59,030 bases of DNA, taken from the NCBI RefSeq assembly GCF_016758115.1, contig NZ_WIVG01000008.1, forward strand, positions 1 through 59,030. Reading direction: 5' to 3'. This document shows, in pieces, positions 26,445 through 34,565 of this stretch. Each line of letters begins with the position of its first letter. Within the stretch, counting starts at the first letter, position 1. The notes under the pieces were generated by a model that was given only the letters and a program-made list of their open reading frames with translations, was not told the DNA's origin and did no database searches. Made by a program: the position numbers and the translations under genes. This DNA comes from Lactococcus garvieae (GTDB taxonomy: Bacteria > Bacillota > Bacilli > Lactobacillales > Streptococcaceae).

Positions 26445-29030
26445 ATGAAAAAACAGTCAAAGCTAGAAGAACAGCTGCAAAACAAGATTTGGAGTTTCGG
26501 GAAAGTAAATAATACTCCCTTTACCGAAAGTCTACGCCTTAACGAAGATGGAACAATTGGTGGTTATCGTACTGAATATGAAGTAGGGTGGGAGCTCAAA
26601 GATGAAACCCTTTATTTTCTTGATGCGCAGGGAGAACAAACAGCAGCATTTTCTCTAGAGGAAACTGATTTTCTCCAATTGAGAGGACAATCACTCAAAT
26701 TCAAGAAGGTAAAATTTGAGTTGAAAATCTCACAGAAAACGGACTTGTACGACAGTTTGACATCTTCAGTCTATAAATTTGCTAAAGTTAAGCAAGAGGT
26801 TTTTAGTCAAGAGTTTTCCTTCAACAAAGACTTCACTATCGGTGGTTACTCCGATGATAATGAGACGTATTGGGAAATACAGGGGGAAGAAATCTGGCTC
26901 TTTGGAAAAAACTATGAACTGACGAGTATTTTCCAAATAATTGATGGAAATCCCACATATATGGGAGGAGAGTCCACAAAATTTCCGGGTGTCTATTTTG
27001 AACTAATCTTGCTTAAATCAACAACTAAATTATCAAATTTTAGAACGGTTGAGCACTTAGAAAACGAAACTGCTTTTCGTATCCAAAACATCATCATGCC
27101 TGAGGGGGAGAATAAAAAAGGGGACAAACGTGAGATTTATTATCTTGAAGACACGGCAATTGTTAGTGATGGTGTGACATATGTAGATGGTTTGACGGAT
27201 TTCACTACCTATTTGAATATGGTTTCGGTAAACAAGTGGCTGACCTATACTCAAGCAAAACAGATTTATCTGAAACTTGAAGTAAAGGGAGATTTTGACT
27301 TACACATTGTTGAAAACAGTCTGCGTTCACACATTGAAGAAATACGTAAGCTGGGTTTTAGGAAAGCTTTCGATGATATCCAAGCCTCTCCTATTGATGA
27401 TCTTTTCCGCCGTAATGCCATGAATCATCAATCAACGCAAACAGATGTGATTCAGCGAATCAAGAGTTACAGTGTTCAATCTGAACAGAAAAAAACACTG
27501 CTGATTCCAGTCGAAGCAGATTCAACGGATAATATGATGGTTGGCTTCCAGATTGAGGGGCAAGCTCAGGTTTTTGATGTCGCCTGGTATGCGACAGTTG
27601 AAAAAAGCGCTATTCGTGACGTAAAAATTGCGCTCAATACTACAACTTTCCAAAAAGAAGAATATGTTTTGAACAATCTTGACAATATTCGTAACAATAT
27701 CTTTGAAGCAACTTCAGAAGAAGCTGGACTCAATCAGCTGGGTGAAGGGCACCTCTTTGTCAATGTTGTTGACAACGGGCAAAGTCTTGCAGCTGCTGAA
27801 GTTGAAAGCCAATATGTCTCACTCTTTGCCAATCCTAATGTAGGTGGCGCAGGCGGCTTTACTCGGGGCATGATCGAAACGCTCAATCATCAAAAAATGG
27901 GACGTTTTGCTGCCACGCATATTCTTTTTATGGACGATGATATAGAAGTTTTGCCAGAAAGTTTCAAGCGGACGTTTGCCCTTCTTTCTATTGTTAAAAC
28001 TGAATATCAAGACCACTTTATCTCGGGAGCTATGCTGGATTCGCTGGACGGGATTACGCAGTATGAAGATACAGGCTTTTTAAGCTCAAACCAAGATGTT
28101 GTAAACTTTCCAACAAAAGACCGTTATGACTTGACAGAACTAAAAGATATTCTACGGAATAACTTGACGTATCCCGTAGAAAATCAATATGCTGCATGGT
28201 GGTATGCTGTTGTGCCTTTAAAATTCATTGATGATAAGTCAATGTCCCTTCCTATTTTTTATCGTGGAGATGATATTGAGTTTTCAATTCGAAACAAGGC
28301 ACAAATTATGACCATGAACGGCTTAGCTGTATGGCATCTGCCCTTTTATACCAAAAAGTCAAAAGCTTTAGACGGTTACCTTGGTTTAAGAAATATTTTG
28401 ATTGACCAGTCCGTCAATGGCTTTGTACCAGACGTGGATTATCTGGAAAAGTATATAGAGCTTTATAAAAAAGAGTTACGCATGTTTAACTATGGTGCTG
28501 CAGATCAAGTACTGGATGCCTTGGAAGACTATCTGAAAGGACCTGAGTATATTGCTGGTTTGGATGGTATCTCTACCATTCGCCGTGTCAGTGCTAAAAA
28601 CGAAGTACTTTCAAAAGATATTCCTGAGGAGATTAAAGCGCGTACAGATACAGCAGATGAATACTGGTGGCTTTCGCCACAAGATATTCGCGTTTTCATT
28701 GACTCTGATAATGGACACGGTCTACCTGACTGGTCGTTCAACATGTTTGATGACGACCTTAAACATGTCCCAATCATTAACCAAGAAATGCTAGAAAATC
28801 CTGGCAAACAATTCATGCGTAAGCGGCTTGCTGTATATGACACTTACGATAAAACTTATGTGATGCGGGAACGCAATCAGGAACTGTATGAACAAGTAGA
28901 AGTTCGACGTGAAGCTTTGCTGAAAGACTTTGAAGCACGTGGCGCAGAAGTTGCAGCAGATTATCATGCCCATGCGGAGAAGTTCCATTCTAAGGAGTTT
29001 TGGGTTGAGTATTTAGATTTGGAGGAATAA
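26445..29030 (+). CDS. GlfT2-like galactofuranosyltransferase with duplicated N-terminal modules
   Basis: 861 residues. Two similar beta modules open the protein (about 13-75 and 108-175, both with FxKV...GTIGGY or FTIGGY patterns). A GlfT2-type N-domain and GT-A domain follow, with NVVDNG, NVGGAGGFTRGM, the DDD motif FMDDDIEV (about 493-500), WWYAVVPL and GDDIEFS (about 606-612). This is the actinobacterial GlfT2 arrangement, which uses UDP-galactofuranose; glf downstream supplies it. AAGGGA precedes ATG 26445; the frame is open from 26367 inside the previous gene. Confidence 0.85.
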   Translation: MKKQSKLEEQLQNKIWSFGKVNNTPFTESLRLNEDGTIGGYRTEYEVGWELKDETLYFLDAQGEQTAAFSLEETDFLQLRGQSLKFKKVKFELKISQKTDLYDSLTSSVYKFAKVKQEVFSQEFSFNKDFTIGGYSDDNETYWEIQGEEIWLFGKNYELTSIFQIIDGNPTYMGGESTKFPGVYFELILLKSTTKLSNFRTVEHLENETAFRIQNIIMPEGENKKGDKREIYYLEDTAIVSDGVTYVDGLTDFTTYLNMVSVNKWLTYTQAKQIYLKLEVKGDFDLHIVENSLRSHIEEIRKLGFRKAFDDIQASPIDDLFRRNAMNHQSTQTDVIQRIKSYSVQSEQKKTLLIPVEADSTDNMMVGFQIEGQAQVFDVAWYATVEKSAIRDVKIALNTTTFQKEEYVLNNLDNIRNNIFEATSEEAGLNQLGEGHLFVNVVDNGQSLAAAEVESQYVSLFANPNVGGAGGFTRGMIETLNHQKMGRFAATHILFMDDDIEVLPESFKRTFALLSIVKTEYQDHFISGAMLDSLDGITQYEDTGFLSSNQDVVNFPTKDRYDLTELKDILRNNLTYPVENQYAAWWYAVVPLKFIDDKSMSLPIFYRGDDIEFSIRNKAQIMTMNGLAVWHLPFYTKKSKALDGYLGLRNILIDQSVNGFVPDVDYLEKYIELYKKELRMFNYGAADQVLDALEDYLKGPEYIAGLDGISTIRRVSAKNEVLSKDIPEEIKARTDTADEYWWLSPQDIRVFIDSDNGHGLPDWSFNMFDDDLKHVPIINQEMLENPGKQFMRKRLAVYDTYDKTYVMRERNQELYEQVEVRREALLKDFEARGAEVAADYHAHAEKFHSKEFWVEYLDLEE

Positions 29031-29031
29031 G

Positions 29032-31134
29032 ATGATACTTTACTATGTACCTTTGCCAAACTATCTTCCAACTCTCATGACGCATAGAATGACCGTTAAT
29101 CGTGATAAAGAGGCAATTCTTTTACTGCATGATCAAGTAACACGTGTTGAAATAGAAGGTTATAAGGAATTTGATGGGGCAGATCTAGATATCCAGAAGA
29201 TGAAAAAGAGCGGGATTTTTTCAGATATCATAGTATTTGATTCATTTTTGATGAGGGAGCATGGTGTTGCACTAGCAGATGAAGAATTTTTATCCTTGTT
29301 TGATGAAAAAATGCTTAATATCGGAGTTGACTTAAAAAGTTTTGATGAATTTTATACGACAAATGAGCCTGATTTTGATTTTTCAAGATATCTATCGCTT
29401 AAACATATTAAAGCAACTTGGATTGAACCAACTGAGAATGAAGCTAATAAAAATGTAGAAGCTATGCAGCTTTTCAATCAAAAAGTAGTTGATTACATTG
29501 ATATTAGTACGTATACGATTTTGGTAAAAAAAGGTTCCTTGATACCGCATCTTGATAAGGCGAAAATAGCTACTTGGAATTACAAAGCTTCTTTAAACTC
29601 TCTTACATCTCAGGATTATAAAAAAATAAAGAAATTTTATAACCACTATGATATAGATATTGAGGAGAACTCAGTACTCATCTTAGCCCAAAATCCACGC
29701 TACTTTTTGGCACGTCGTCCTGTGCTGTCACCTCATAAAAATTCTGATTTCAATCTGACATTAAGCATCGGTTTTGATTTGCAAGAGAGCAGTTATCATA
29801 AAATGATTCCGCTTTTGTTATTTCAGTTACAGCTCGTATGGGATGTATTCGCTCAACATCATCAACACCTTTATGTTAAATGGCATCCACGAGCATATTT
29901 GAATGATGGAAAAGTAAAATCATTGACAAAATCTGAAAATTTGCACTCATTATCAACATTACCTGCTGATTTTTATCAGGGGAGTGACAGTAAAAAATTT
30001 GATAAAATGATAAGTTTTTCATCAACTGTTCAGTCGTTCGGAGATTTCTTTAACTCTAATGAGAAGGTTGCATTGGGTTTAGCTCATTTTGACTTATATC
30101 TGGATTACTTTAGAATAATTGTAGCTTTGAGGTTAATTTTAGAGCATACTCAGAGTCCAAAAATATATGCTTCGGGTTCATATGTGTCGCAGATTAACTT
30201 TATTCTAGAACACTATTTCATAACAAGTGTAAGAGCAAAAGAATTTGAAAACGAGACAATAGATGAGCAATCTTATTTGATACAAGGAACATTAAGCAGG
30301 TTATTAAAATTCCCTGGTACGACTATATTTTTCCATGAACTTAACAATGAAGTCCAACTGGAAAATATCCAAACCTTTAAGCTTAAAAAGAAAACCATAT
30401 CTGGAGATACTTTTGTACCTTTGAACATTGAGTATATAAATTTTTATAGCTCGAAGACACGGGACTTTTTGAAGAAAGAAGAAATACTCTTTGACATTGA
30501 GTTTAAAAACTCTAATGTGAAAATTGAGGTTGAAGCATTAGATTACTTTGAACAAAATATTATAGCAAGTTACTACATTAAGGAAATGGAACAACGTCAT
30601 ACATTTTCGGATTTGTCAGATAAGCAAGCACTTGTAGAGGGCTTGAAAATCGTTATGAAAAGTGATTTGGAGACTTCAATCAACGAAATTAAGAATTTTG
30701 AAGCCTATTTATTAGCGCTAAAAGAGTTGAAATCACAGCCTAATATTCTCGTGATGTTTAGTGTCAAAGATACTGCAGGTTATAGGATTTCTGATGTTCA
30801 TCTTAGTTTAATTAAAAAAATTGGTTTAACTTCGTTTACAAAAGAGACCTGGGTTCCATATGCATCTGTTTTTTTCAATGAATTTACTCTTGAAAGCTCA
30901 GGTTTGGAAAATTCGACAACCGCAATTGCCTCATATAAGAATGGATTAAAGCTTCTGGTTAAGTCAGCCCCTCTTCGTGCTGGCAATTATGCTGAGATTA
31001 TTGTAGACGGCATTGATTATGCTGTTAATCAACGTGGAGTAAATATCGTTGTATTTGATACTAAAGATAATAAATTAATTGACAGCGTGGCATTTGACAT
31101 GCATGATCCAGAAATGAAGGTTTATAGGAGATAA
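29032..31134 (+). CDS. Polysialyltransferase-like glycosyltransferase with C-terminal ILEI-like domain
   Basis: 700 residues, not recognised as a named enzyme. The middle carries features of bacterial CMP-sialic/ulosonic-acid transferases: an HP motif in VKWHPRAYL (about 283-291) and a Ser-Ser motif in SFSSTVQSF (about 326-334), in an order and spacing plausible for the polysialyltransferase/GT52 group. Residues about 563-700 resemble the ILEI/FAM3 domain: ILVMFSVKDTAG, LIKKIGL, then NQRGVNIVVFD and LIDSVAFDM. It is 1 nt after the GlfT2-like gene and just upstream of a KdsB-like synthetase, which would provide its CMP-sugar. Visibly more AT-rich than tagG. Confidence 0.6.
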   Translation: MILYYVPLPNYLPTLMTHRMTVNRDKEAILLLHDQVTRVEIEGYKEFDGADLDIQKMKKSGIFSDIIVFDSFLMREHGVALADEEFLSLFDEKMLNIGVDLKSFDEFYTTNEPDFDFSRYLSLKHIKATWIEPTENEANKNVEAMQLFNQKVVDYIDISTYTILVKKGSLIPHLDKAKIATWNYKASLNSLTSQDYKKIKKFYNHYDIDIEENSVLILAQNPRYFLARRPVLSPHKNSDFNLTLSIGFDLQESSYHKMIPLLLFQLQLVWDVFAQHHQHLYVKWHPRAYLNDGKVKSLTKSENLHSLSTLPADFYQGSDSKKFDKMISFSSTVQSFGDFFNSNEKVALGLAHFDLYLDYFRIIVALRLILEHTQSPKIYASGSYVSQINFILEHYFITSVRAKEFENETIDEQSYLIQGTLSRLLKFPGTTIFFHELNNEVQLENIQTFKLKKKTISGDTFVPLNIEYINFYSSKTRDFLKKEEILFDIEFKNSNVKIEVEALDYFEQNIIASYYIKEMEQRHTFSDLSDKQALVEGLKIVMKSDLETSINEIKNFEAYLLALKELKSQPNILVMFSVKDTAGYRISDVHLSLIKKIGLTSFTKETWVPYASVFFNEFTLESSGLENSTTAIASYKNGLKLLVKSAPLRAGNYAEIIVDGIDYAVNQRGVNIVVFDTKDNKLIDSVAFDMHDPEMKVYRR

Positions 31135-31222
31135 GGGCAGCAACCAGTCATTGTATACGCAAAAATTATTTTAAGGAATATTTCAACACAATAATTGTTG
31201 GAATTTAGGAGATTAAACGATT

Positions 31223-31918
31223 ATGAATAATTAAGTGGATGTAAGTATTATCATTCCTACATGGTCAATATTTAACAAAAAAGTTGATGGCAAACTAGCA
31301 ATTGAGGGAGGTTTAGAGTCCATTCAGAATCAATTACATGAAGGGTTCCAATTTGAACTTGTTTTTGTAGATGATGCTTCTCCTGATGAGACTGTGAAAT
31401 GGATAAAGGATTGGATAGAAAAACATCCAGAAATCCCTGCAACGATATATGTGTTAGGAAAAAACAGTGGAGGGCCTTCTGAACCACGTAATTTAGGCAT
31501 GAAAATGGCAAAAGGGAAGTATATTGCCTTTATGGATAACGATGATCAACTGGGGGGAGAAGGCTCACTCTACGAGATGTTTGTAAAACCTAGTCCTGAG
31601 ATTGTAGGAAAGGATTTCAAACTTTTCATTTCAAATAGAGAGCTAACTAGTTATATTTCATCCCCGTTTGAGGAAGAAATTACAATCAACATACAGAGCA
31701 TAAAGGAGTTTTTAGTCCGTAATAAAACCATTGATTTTTATGTTGGGCGTGAAACAGAAGCAGGAATAGCTGCCACGAAAATAGCTGGTAAATATAGCGA
31801 AAAAATCTACCCTTATCTTTCAAAAAATAAACGTCCAGTTTTGTACACTTGGGAGGATGAAAAATCAATTGAATTGTATGTAAATTGGAAAGGCGGTTTG
31901 GGTTTATTGGTTGAATAA
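31223..31918 (+). pseudogene. GT2 glycosyltransferase, stop at codon 4 and shortened
   Basis: The natural start ATG at 31223, 8 nt behind TTAGGAG, is followed by AAT AAT TAA: the frame is broken at codon 4. Reading resumes without shift at GTG 31235, directly after the stop, giving 227 residues with GT-A motifs VSIIIPTWS, VDDASPDET, SEPRNLGM and FMDNDDQ. The sequence then jumps into what looks like the C-terminal domain of larger (about 480-aa) tag transferases, so an internal deletion is likely too. Reinitiation at TAAGTG could still give some product. It sits between the sialyltransferase-like and KdsB-like genes. Confidence 0.6.
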
Positions 31919-31954
31919 GTATAGGGGTAAGTAGTATGACATGGAAGGAGTAGC

Positions 31955-32788
31955 ATGGCTGAGAAAAAAAATATTGGTGTCATTCCGGCGCGTTATGCAA
32001 GTTCAAGGTTCCCAGGAAAACCGTTGGTTGATTTTTTCGGTCGACCAATGCTCTGGTGGGTTTACAGTCAAATGAAACTTGTTGAGCAATTATCAGAAGT
32101 TTACGTGGCGTGTGATGACACACGAGTAGCTGAAGTTTGTGAAATGTACAATATACCGTATGTGATGACTAAAGTTTCTCATGCGACGCATTTAGACCGA
32201 TTAAGTGAATTTTCTGAAAAAGTAGATGCGGATTTCTATATAAATGTTAATGGTGATGAACCTTTAGTGGAGCTACAGGGAATTTTAGACTTGCTACCTC
32301 CTGATAAAGTTAAAGCGAACGAGAGTTATGCTGCAAACGGTATGATGATTTTAACAGAGCCGATAGAGGCCATTGATACCAGCAAAATAAAAATTGCAAC
32401 AGATGTGTATGGTAATGGTTTATACATGGCTAGGACTCCTATTCCATATCCTAAAGGTAAAGGGGACTACCAGTTAAAAAAATTTGTGGGCATCCAATGT
32501 TTTACGAAAAGTGCATTGAAATTTGTTTCTAATCATACTAGAGGTCCTATTGAGGAAATCGAAGACATTGATGAATATAGATTTCTTGAATATGGACATA
32601 AGCTAAAGTTTGTTTTGACAAATGTTAAAACTTTGAGTGTAGACACAAGAAAAGATGCTGAAAAAGTAAGAGGAATCTTGTTTGAACGAATAGCAAATGA
32701 TGAAGTTCCTTTTTTGGATGATAATTTAAGAAACGAGATGTTGATGACTGCTAAAGCACAAAATTTTGACAAGTTATCAAGGGGCTGA
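31955..32788 (+). CDS. KdsB-like cytidylyltransferase (CMP-ulosonate synthetase)
   Basis: 277 residues of the CMP-Kdo synthetase family: PARYASSRFPGKPL (about 10-23, CTP site), ACDDTRVAEVC, the acidic VNVNGDEPLV (about 92-101) and MARTPIPYPKG. The usual HxxGTDRL segment reads HATHLDRL, and the protein is about 30 residues longer than KdsB, so the sugar acid may not be Kdo. GGAG precedes the ATG. Such enzymes are a mark of Gram-negative LPS; here the gene lies in a Gram-positive wall locus with an aldolase and a phosphatase. Confidence 0.8.
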   Translation: MAEKKNIGVIPARYASSRFPGKPLVDFFGRPMLWWVYSQMKLVEQLSEVYVACDDTRVAEVCEMYNIPYVMTKVSHATHLDRLSEFSEKVDADFYINVNGDEPLVELQGILDLLPPDKVKANESYAANGMMILTEPIEAIDTSKIKIATDVYGNGLYMARTPIPYPKGKGDYQLKKFVGIQCFTKSALKFVSNHTRGPIEEIEDIDEYRFLEYGHKLKFVLTNVKTLSVDTRKDAEKVRGILFERIANDEVPFLDDNLRNEMLMTAKAQNFDKLSRG

Positions 32789-32815
32789 AGTGACAGCATT
32801 AGAAATAGGGTATAA

Positions 32816-33829
32816 ATGAAAAAAATAAAACTACTAGATGTAACCCTCCGCGATGGAGGTTACACAAATAATTGGCAATGGGGAAAAGAGGATATTGGCA
32901 CTGTTCTAGGGGCCTTAAAACAATCAAAAGTCGATATTATTGAATTAGGATTTTTACGAGATACTGCCCAAAATGAGGAAAAATCTGTAGTTTTCAATAG
33001 TATTGATAGTGCAAATAAGTTACTAGCTAAACATGGTATTACTTATGCAGCCATGATGATTGAGCATGGTAAGGTTAACCTTGAAAATGTTCCAAGTTAT
33101 GCGGATACAAGTGGTCAAGTTAAACTCCTGCGCGTGACGATCCATAAGGAAAATATTGCAGCGGGAGTTGAGTTTTCTCAAAAACTCATTGATAAAGGCT
33201 ATGATGTTAGCTTCCAACCTACTGCTGTGTCAAGTTACAGTATTGCTGAATATGTTGATTTAATACAACAAGTTCAAAAAATGCGTAATTTATACGCTTT
33301 CTATATTGTTGATACTTTTGGAGCAATGTATCGGAGTGATGTTTTACTTAAATTTAATATTGCCAATGACATGTTGGAGGATGAGGTCGTTATTGGTTGG
33401 CATTCACACAATAATTTACAGCTTTCATACTCATTGACAACCACGCTTATTACTGAACCCACAAATGTCTCAAATCGTACTTTTATGATTGATGCTTCTA
33501 TATTTGGCATTGGGCGTGGGGCTGGGAATCTTAATATTGAGATTATTATAGGTGCGTTGAACGCAATGGAGGATCGGTACCATGTGACGCCACTTTTGTC
33601 AGTTATTAATATTATGAAAAAATATGATTTCGGCTATGATGTACCGTTTTATATTACAGCCAAGCTTGGCTTACACCCTACATATGGGCTGTTTATCAAG
33701 GATAATTATCCAGATATGGAAATGCCAATAATGTATAAAATTATGAAAGCTATTCCTGAATCTGAAAAAATTGAATATGATCAAGAGTTAATCGAAAAAT
33801 TAAGTAAAGACTGGCTTGGTAGAGCATGA
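32816..33829 (+). CDS. HMGL/DmpG-type (DRE-TIM) aldolase
   Basis: 337 residues. The TIM-barrel signature LLDVTLRDGGY is at about 6-16 (catalytic Arg and metal-binding Asp), the metal His pair is in GWHSHNNLQLS (about 194-204), and GIGRGAGNLNIE follows. These define the DRE-TIM metallolyases that join or cleave pyruvate- or acetyl-CoA-derived carbanions; no CoA-binding extension is seen, so a pyruvate aldolase like 4-hydroxy-2-oxovalerate aldolase is most likely. Between a CMP-ulosonate synthetase and a phosphatase it may make the 2-keto-3-deoxy acid from pyruvate and an aldehyde sugar. Its stop overlaps the next start (ATGA). Confidence 0.8.
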   Translation: MKKIKLLDVTLRDGGYTNNWQWGKEDIGTVLGALKQSKVDIIELGFLRDTAQNEEKSVVFNSIDSANKLLAKHGITYAAMMIEHGKVNLENVPSYADTSGQVKLLRVTIHKENIAAGVEFSQKLIDKGYDVSFQPTAVSSYSIAEYVDLIQQVQKMRNLYAFYIVDTFGAMYRSDVLLKFNIANDMLEDEVVIGWHSHNNLQLSYSLTTTLITEPTNVSNRTFMIDASIFGIGRGAGNLNIEIIIGALNAMEDRYHVTPLLSVINIMKKYDFGYDVPFYITAKLGLHPTYGLFIKDNYPDMEMPIMYKIMKAIPESEKIEYDQELIEKLSKDWLGRA

Positions 33830-34488
33830 AAAAAGGGATTATATTCGACTTAGATGGTACATTATTAGATACTTCAGAAGGTATATTTAGCTCTGTACGC
33901 TATGCGCTTTATAATATGAACGTTCATGACTTCCATGAAGAGCGTCTCCGAGAATTTGTCGGCCCTTCTCCTATAAAGGCTTATCAAGAAATTATTGGTT
34001 TATCAGAGACTGCAGCACGTGAAGCCACTACTTTTCATCGTGCCTATGGTAAGGAAAAAGGCATTTATCAAGCTGAACCTTATTTAGGAATGACGGAGTT
34101 ATTATCAGAATTGAAGGAGAAAGGCTATAAACTTGGAGTTGCTACTTTAAAAAGACAAGATATTGCTGAAGAAATTCTTGAAAATTTTAAAATAGCAAGT
34201 TGTTTTGACAAAATTGTTGGGATTGACTTCGAAGAAAAGCTGACTAAAACAGATACAATTAATCTCGTATTACAAGGTTTAGACTTGAAAAATGAGGAAG
34301 CGCTTATGATCGGCGACACCAAAGGAGACTTTCAAGGGGCAAATAATGCAGGGGTAGATTTCATAGCTGTAACTTATGGTTTTGGTTTTAATCAAGATAC
34401 AGACTATTCTACCTTTGTTAAACAGCCCCTTGGAATTGCAAACAATACTTTAGAGCTTAAAGAGATAATCTCTAAGCTTTCACCGTGA
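33826..34488 (+). CDS. HAD-superfamily phosphatase
   Basis: 220 residues: motif I DLDGTLLDT (nucleophile Asp8), a helical cap, motif II ATLK, and motif III/IV IGDTKGDFQGA. It belongs to the phosphoglycolate-phosphatase-like group. Its 4-nt overlap with the aldolase gene suggests it dephosphorylates that enzyme's product, comparable to KdsC or a neuraminate-9-phosphate phosphatase. The substrate is inferred from context. Confidence 0.8.
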   Translation: MKKGIIFDLDGTLLDTSEGIFSSVRYALYNMNVHDFHEERLREFVGPSPIKAYQEIIGLSETAAREATTFHRAYGKEKGIYQAEPYLGMTELLSELKEKGYKLGVATLKRQDIAEEILENFKIASCFDKIVGIDFEEKLTKTDTINLVLQGLDLKNEEALMIGDTKGDFQGANNAGVDFIAVTYGFGFNQDTDYSTFVKQPLGIANNTLELKEIISKLSP

Positions 34489-34565
34489 GGTAACTTAATA
34501 ATAGTGAGGGAGAATGGCGTCAGTTTTTAATGTTCTTCTCTTATATTCTTGACTTGAGAAAATAT

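Noticed and set aside
31955-32788. KdsB-like gene as evidence of Gram-negative DNA or LPS synthesis
   Set aside because: No other LPS genes are present and neighbours are clearly Gram-positive wall genes; a different sugar acid is more likely.
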